DNA of 64,000 bases from Cetobacterium_A somerae (GTDB lineage Bacteria > Fusobacteriota > Fusobacteriia > Fusobacteriales > Fusobacteriaceae): NCBI RefSeq assembly GCF_044784365.2, contig NZ_CP173065.2; one strand, given 5' to 3'. The position numbers and the translations under genes were made by a program. Shown here one piece after another: positions 59,629 to 64,000 of this stretch (positions are counted from its first letter, which is position 1; each line of letters opens with the position of its first letter). The notes beneath the pieces are model-generated. The model was not told the origin of the DNA, made no database searches, and worked only from the letters and a program-made list of their open reading frames with translations.

Positions 59629-62600
59629 ATGTTAGATAAATCGATAAAAAAGACACTGGTAATAGGATCGGGACCAATTATAATAGGACAAGCAGCAGAG
59701 TTTGATTATTCAGGAACTCAAGCATGTGAAACTTTAAAAAAAGAGGGGATAGAAGTTGTATTAATAAACTCTAACCCAGCAACAATAATGACAGATAAGG
59801 CAGTTGCAGACAAAATATATATAGAGCCAATTACAGCAGAATTTGTGGAAAAAGTAATTGCAAAAGAAAGACCAGATTCTATCTTAGCTGGAATGGGTGG
59901 GCAAACAGCTCTAAACATGGCAGTTGAATTAAATGATAAAGGAATACTTGAAAAGTATAATGTAAGAGTAATAGGAACATCTATTGAATCTATAAAAAGA
60001 GGAGAAGATAGAGAACTATTTAGAGAGGCTATGGATAAAATTGGAGAGCCTACAATAGAGAGTAAAATAGTTGAAACTTTAGAAGATGGGTTTAAAGTTG
60101 CAAGAGAGATTGGATATCCAGTTGTTGTAAGACCAGCGTATACTCTAGGGGGAACAGGAGGGGGAATTGCTGATAACCCTCAAGAGTTAGAAGACATTTT
60201 ATTAAAAGGATTAAAGCTATCAAGAGTTGGACAAGTACTAATTGAAAAATCAATCTTAGGATGGAAAGAGGTTGAATACGAAGTAATCAGAGATAAAGAT
60301 GGAAACTGTATAACTGTTTGTAATATGGAGAATATAGATCCAGTTGGTATCCATACAGGAGACTCTATAGTTGTTGCACCATCTCAAACACTTTCAGATA
60401 GAGAGTATCAAATGCTAAGAACATCAGCATTGAAAATAATAAATGAAATAGGTGTAGTTGGAGGTTGTAACGTTCAGTTCGCTCTTCATCCGAAATCATT
60501 TGAATATGCAATTATTGAAATAAATCCAAGAGTTTCTAGATCATCTGCGTTAGCTTCAAAGGCTACAGGATATCCTATAGCAAGAGTTGCAACAAGATTA
60601 TCTTTAGGATATACATTAGATGAAGTTGTAAATGAAGTAACTGGAAAAACTTTTGCATGTTTTGAACCAGCATTGGATTATATAGTAGTAAAAATTCCAA
60701 AGTGGCCATTTGATAAATTTAAGAAGGCTAATAAAAGACTAGGTACGAAAATGATGGCAACTGGAGAGGTTATGGCTATTGGAAATAACTTTGAAGCTGC
60801 ATTTTTAAAAGGACTAAGATCATTAGAGATTGGAAGATATAATTTAGAGCATCCTGTGGTAGAGAAAATGACTATGGAAGAATTAAAAGAGATAGTTGTA
60901 AGACCAGATGATGAAAGAATTTTCGTTGTTGCTGAGATGTTAAGAAGAGGATATGTAAAGGAAAAGTTACAGAAATTAACTGGAATAGATAAGTTCTTTA
61001 TGGAAAAATTAGAGTGGCTTGTAAAGCAAGAAGAGTTAATGAAAAAGATGGAGCTTAAAGATTTAGATGAAAAATTCTTAAAAAATGCTAAGAAAAAAGG
61101 ATTCTCAGATAAAGGAATAGCTCAGTTGCTAAATGTAACAGAACAAGATATCGCTAGAAAAAGAAGAGATTATGGAATTAAACCAGTTTATAAAATGGTT
61201 GATACATGTGCAGGAGAGTTTGCTGCGGATTCATCATACTTTTATTCAACATATGATCAATTTGATGAAGTTGATGTAACAGATAAAAAGAAAGTTATAG
61301 TAATAGGATCTGGTCCAATAAGAATAGGGCAAGGAATAGAGTTTGACTACTGTACAGTTCACTCAATAAAAACTTTAAGAAATATGGGAATAGAGAGTAT
61401 TATTATAAATAACAATCCAGAAACAGTATCTACAGACTTCTCAACTGCAGATAGACTTTACTTTGAACCATTAGTAACAGAGGATGTTATGAATATCATT
61501 GATAAGGAAAAACCAGCAGGAGTAATCATTCAATTTGGAGGTCAAACAGCAATAAAATTAGCTAATGACTTAAGAGATAGAGGGGTTACAATACTTGGAA
61601 CTTCAGCAGAGATGGTTGATGCTGCAGAAGATAGAGAAAAGTTTGAAGATATAATGGAAAAATTAGATATAAAAAGACCAAAAGGTAAAGCTGTATGGGA
61701 CGTTGAGCTTGGAAAGAAAATAGCAGCAGAAGTACAGTATCCAGTTTTAGTAAGACCTTCATATGTTCTAGGTGGACAAGGAATGGAGATTTGTCACGAT
61801 GAATACAATCTTGTAAATTATCTAAAAGCTTCGTTTGAAAGAGATCCTGAAAATCCAGTTTTAATAGATAAATATTTAAATGGAATTGAAGTAGAAGTAG
61901 ATGCAATATGTGACGGTGAAGATATTTTAATACCAGGAGTTATGGAGCATTTAGAAAGAGCTGGAATACATTCGGGAGATTCAATAACAATATATCCTCC
62001 ACAAAATTTATATGAGGGGACAGAAAAGAAAATTGAAGAGATTACAAGAAAAATTGCAAAAGAATTAAAAATAAAAGGTATGATGAATATCCAGTTTATA
62101 GCATACGAAAATGAATTATATGTAATTGAGGTAAACCCTAGATCATCAAGAACAGTACCTTATATAGCAAAAATATCTGGAGTTCCAGTAATTGATATAG
62201 CAACAAAAGTAATAATGGGAGAAAAACTTCAAAACTTAGGATTTGGAACTGGTATTTATAAAAAGCCATCTGTAGTTGCAGTTAAAGTTCCGGTATTCTC
62301 AACAGAGAAATTATCAGGAGTTGAAGTTTCATTAGGACCTGAGATGAAATCTACAGGAGAAGTTTTAGGAGTTGGACATACAGCAGATGAAGCTATATTT
62401 AAAGGTCTTTTAGGTGGTGGAAGAGTTCAAAATGTAAGAAATAGAAAAGTTCTTTTAACAATAAGAGATAAGGACAAAGATGAATTTTTACCAGTTGCAA
62501 AATCACTTAAAAGCTTAGGGTGTCAACTGTTTGCAACAGAGGGAACTCAAAAGTATTTAGCAGAAAAAGGAATTGAAGCAACAGCAGTAAGAAAAATAAA

Positions 62601-62835
62601 TGAAGAATCACCAAATATTTTAGATTTATTAAAAAATAGAGAAGTAGATTTATTAATAAATACTCCAACTAAGGCAAATGATGCTCAAAGAGATGGATTT
62701 AAAATAAGAAGAACAGCTATTGAATATGGGGTAGAGGTATTAACTTCGATAGATACTTTAAATGCAATAATAAAAGTTCAAGAGTTAAATGTTGATAAGA
62801 TGGACTTAGATGTATTTGATATAGCACAAATATAA
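59629..62835 (+). CDS. carB: Carbamoyl-phosphate synthase large subunit
   Basis: CarB makes carbamoyl phosphate from ammonia, bicarbonate and two ATP. The 1068-residue protein shows the expected duplication: two ATP-grasp synthetase halves, each beginning with a GSGP motif (VIGSGPIIIGQAAEFDYSG and VIGSGPIRIGQGIEFDYC). A C-terminal MGS-like allosteric domain (about 935-1068, with EGTQKYLAEKGIEATAVRK) follows. It starts with ATG at 59629 after AGGAGGCG. The allosteric domain is where UMP/ornithine-type effectors bind in known enzymes. Confidence 0.96.
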   Translation: MLDKSIKKTLVIGSGPIIIGQAAEFDYSGTQACETLKKEGIEVVLINSNPATIMTDKAVADKIYIEPITAEFVEKVIAKERPDSILAGMGGQTALNMAVELNDKGILEKYNVRVIGTSIESIKRGEDRELFREAMDKIGEPTIESKIVETLEDGFKVAREIGYPVVVRPAYTLGGTGGGIADNPQELEDILLKGLKLSRVGQVLIEKSILGWKEVEYEVIRDKDGNCITVCNMENIDPVGIHTGDSIVVAPSQTLSDREYQMLRTSALKIINEIGVVGGCNVQFALHPKSFEYAIIEINPRVSRSSALASKATGYPIARVATRLSLGYTLDEVVNEVTGKTFACFEPALDYIVVKIPKWPFDKFKKANKRLGTKMMATGEVMAIGNNFEAAFLKGLRSLEIGRYNLEHPVVEKMTMEELKEIVVRPDDERIFVVAEMLRRGYVKEKLQKLTGIDKFFMEKLEWLVKQEELMKKMELKDLDEKFLKNAKKKGFSDKGIAQLLNVTEQDIARKRRDYGIKPVYKMVDTCAGEFAADSSYFYSTYDQFDEVDVTDKKKVIVIGSGPIRIGQGIEFDYCTVHSIKTLRNMGIESIIINNNPETVSTDFSTADRLYFEPLVTEDVMNIIDKEKPAGVIIQFGGQTAIKLANDLRDRGVTILGTSAEMVDAAEDREKFEDIMEKLDIKRPKGKAVWDVELGKKIAAEVQYPVLVRPSYVLGGQGMEICHDEYNLVNYLKASFERDPENPVLIDKYLNGIEVEVDAICDGEDILIPGVMEHLERAGIHSGDSITIYPPQNLYEGTEKKIEEITRKIAKELKIKGMMNIQFIAYENELYVIEVNPRSSRTVPYIAKISGVPVIDIATKVIMGEKLQNLGFGTGIYKKPSVVAVKVPVFSTEKLSGVEVSLGPEMKSTGEVLGVGHTADEAIFKGLLGGGRVQNVRNRKVLLTIRDKDKDEFLPVAKSLKSLGCQLFATEGTQKYLAEKGIEATAVRKINEESPNILDLLKNREVDLLINTPTKANDAQRDGFKIRRTAIEYGVEVLTSIDTLNAIIKVQELNVDKMDLDVFDIAQI

Positions 62836-62841
62836 AAAAAG

Positions 62842-62870
62842 TTGACAAATATAAAAAAAAAGTATAAACT
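62842..62870 (+). promoter_or_regulatory. Promoter of the ATPase riboswitch leader
   Basis: TTGACA (62842-62847) with either TATAAA (62863-62868, 15-bp spacer) or TAAACT (62865-62870, 17-bp spacer), directly after the carB stop. Confidence 0.7.
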
Positions 62871-62897
62871 TCATTAAGTAATATTAAAGATAAAGAT

Positions 62898-62993
62898 ATA
62901 CTCAAAGGGAGTAGTCAAAAGTATAGTGTCAACATCTCGATTTGAAAAAATCTGGTACTATACGCCTAAAAAAGGTGACAAGACTTTTAGTGT
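62898..62993 (+). ncRNA. yybP-ykoY family (manganese) riboswitch aptamer
   Basis: The leader has the family's conserved CAAAGGGAGTAG (62903-62914), GTCAACATCTCG (62928-62939) and GACAAGACTTTT (62977-62988) blocks. P1 pairs ACTCAAAG (62900-62907) with CTTTTAGT (62984-62991), with one mismatch. An internal stem GTATAGT/ACTATAC (62921-62927 with 62957-62963) and a small hairpin GATTT/AAATC support the fold. The aptamer 3' strand is also the 5' arm of the terminator, so ligand binding should prevent termination: an ON switch, as described for Mn2+ riboswitches. Confidence 0.85.
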
Positions 62994-63025
62994 AGGTTTT
63001 AACCTACACTGAAAGTCTTTTTTTA
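62980..63025 (+). terminator. Riboswitch-controlled terminator before the P-type ATPase
   Basis: A 19-bp stem (62980-62998 with 63001-63019, one T-G pair) has a small T/A loop and seven T. Its 5' arm overlaps the P1 3' strand of the aptamer. Confidence 0.92.
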
Positions 63026-63096
63026 TTTTTGAAAAATGAAAATATCTATTAAGTCGGTAAATAATTAAAAATATAAAATTATATGGAGGGAAATCT

Positions 63097-64000
63097 ATGA
63101 AGGATTTTTATTCGAAAAGTAAAGAGGAGTTGTTAGGGTATTTTGACACTTCTGAACTAGGATTGAAAAAAGAGAATTTAGAAAAACTAAAGGAGGAGTA
63201 TGGAGAAAATGTACTAAACAGTAAAGAAAAGAAAACTGCAATAGCGATTTTCTTAGAGCAATTTAAGGATTTTTTAGTAATAATTTTATTAGTTGCAGCA
63301 GCAATTTCATTTATTTCTGGAAATAAAGAAAGTACAATAGTAATTTTAGCAGTAATTATAATGAACTCAGTTTTAGGTACTGTTCAACATTTAAAAGCAG
63401 AGAAATCGTTGGAGAGTTTAAAGAAAATGTCTTCTCCTAAAGCTAAAGTTATAAGAGACGGTCAAAAGCAAGAGATAAACTCATCAGAATTGCTTCCTGG
63501 AGACATAGTTTTAATAGAAGCTGGGGATGTTGTTCCTAGTGATGGTAGAGTCTTAGAAACTCATTCTTTAATGGTAAATGAGAGTTCATTAACAGGAGAG
63601 TCTGAAAGTGTAGAGAAAATATCTCAAACTATAGATACAACCGGCCTAACAGTAGGAGATCAAAAAAATATGGTTTTTTCAGGAAGTTTAGTAACTTATG
63701 GAAGAGCAAAGATTTTAGTAACAACGATAGGAATGAAGACAGAGTTAGGAAAAATTGCATCTTTGTTGGATGAAACTGAGGATGCAATGACACCATTACA
63801 AAAGTCATTGGAGAAATTTGGAAAAAAATTATCAATTGCTATAATAGTGTTATGTATAGTTGTATTTTTTATGAGTGTAGCTAGAGGAATAAATATATTA
63901 GATTCATTAATGTTTGCTGTAGCTTTAGCAGTAGCTGCAATTCCAGAAGCTTTAGGATCTATAGTAACAATAGTTTTAGCAATTGGGACTCAAAAGATGG
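63097..64000 (+). CDS. P-type cation-transporting ATPase, 3'-truncated by window edge
   Basis: The first 301 residues of a P2-type ATPase: an N-terminal cation-ATPase region (residues 1-50), helices M1 and M2 (about 55-100), the actuator domain with the dephosphorylation loop SLTGES, and M3/M4 (about 245-301). M4 reads AAIPEALGSIVTIVLA, where classic calcium pumps have PEGLP. The phosphorylation site lies beyond the window. The manganese-type riboswitch upstream and the altered M4 motif favour Mn2+ (or mixed divalent) export over plain Ca2+ transport, but this is inference. ATG 63097 has GGAGGG upstream. Confidence 0.88.
   Translation, partial: MKDFYSKSKEELLGYFDTSELGLKKENLEKLKEEYGENVLNSKEKKTAIAIFLEQFKDFLVIILLVAAAISFISGNKESTIVILAVIIMNSVLGTVQHLKAEKSLESLKKMSSPKAKVIRDGQKQEINSSELLPGDIVLIEAGDVVPSDGRVLETHSLMVNESSLTGESESVEKISQTIDTTGLTVGDQKNMVFSGSLVTYGRAKILVTTIGMKTELGKIASLLDETEDAMTPLQKSLEKFGKKLSIAIIVLCIVVFFMSVARGINILDSLMFAVALAVAAIPEALGSIVTIVLAIGTQKM

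Noticed and set aside
62951..62963. TGGTACTAT at 62953-62961 as another extended -10 promoter
   Set aside because: It lies inside the riboswitch aptamer, where ACTATAC is one arm of a stem, and it has no -35 partner.

Overview
The window is a 64-kb stretch of AT-rich bacterial chromosome. Gene content (a diderm set with a Skp/OmpH-like protein and an LpxL-type acyltransferase, beside SepF, YlxM, HPr kinase, GatCAB and two-subunit GlyRS) and very low GC point to the Fusobacteriota, a Fusobacterium/Cetobacterium-like organism. That placement is a judgement from protein flavour, not a database result. Genes are densely packed in short operons, and I saw no insertion sequence, prophage, integron or CRISPR array.

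Layout. 1-3.1 kb: the 3' part of a uridine-kinase-like gene, facing a minus-strand folate operon (folE, fused folB-folK, folP). 3.2-7.5 kb: ylxM-ffh-rpsP, then a Tex-type RNA-binding protein. 7.5-16.1 kb: a GHKL sensor-like membrane protein coupled to ileS-lspA-glyQ-glyS. 16.1-17.5 kb: a SAM-I riboswitch and metK. 17.5-18.7 kb: an ArsC/Spx-like protein, tRNA-Glu and tRNA-Val, and a Skp-like gene. 18.8-25.1 kb: a class B PBP, priA, def, a frameshifted FtsB/DivIC-like gene, and glpX. 25.1-27.9 kb: a small membrane protein, a DUF187-type glycosidase-like protein, and a seven-tRNA array that repeats the Glu-Val pair exactly. 27.9-37.6 kb: a membrane protein, maf, mreB, an unknown exported protein, scpB, an RsuA-type pseudouridine synthase, gatCAB and an L,D-transpeptidase. 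37.6-44.9 kb: a lipid acyltransferase, mtnN, folC, a small membrane protein, a double-length HPr kinase, a YitT-like protein, a DHH phosphoesterase and sepF. 44.9-48.1 kb (minus): a solitary 5S rRNA with its own promoter, clpB, and a Cys-rich small protein. 48.1-52.6 kb (minus): a nucleoside-type ABC transporter and a DUF1385 protein. 52.6-58.2 kb (minus): an RsbU-type phosphatase, a lipoprotein, uvrC, rapZ and a GrdX-like protein. 58.2-62.8 kb: carAB behind a leader peptide and terminator. 62.8-64 kb: a yybP-ykoY-type (manganese) riboswitch and the start of a P-type cation ATPase that leaves the window.

Most noteworthy: (i) an HPr kinase made of two full tandem copies, the first lacking the P-loop and catalytic His; (ii) a carAB leader resembling enteric pyrBI attenuation (a translated, U-rich ORF running through an intrinsic terminator); (iii) three genes (FtsB/DivIC-like, ABC permease, uvrC) each interrupted by one missing base in a homopolymer. 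Two of these sit on dnaX-type A AAA AAG slippery heptamers, but the common pattern makes sequencing error a serious alternative; (iv) metK and ATPase leaders in which aptamer, antiterminator and terminator pairings can be read base by base; (v) a free-standing 5S gene; and (vi) two recurring extended -10 promoter types.
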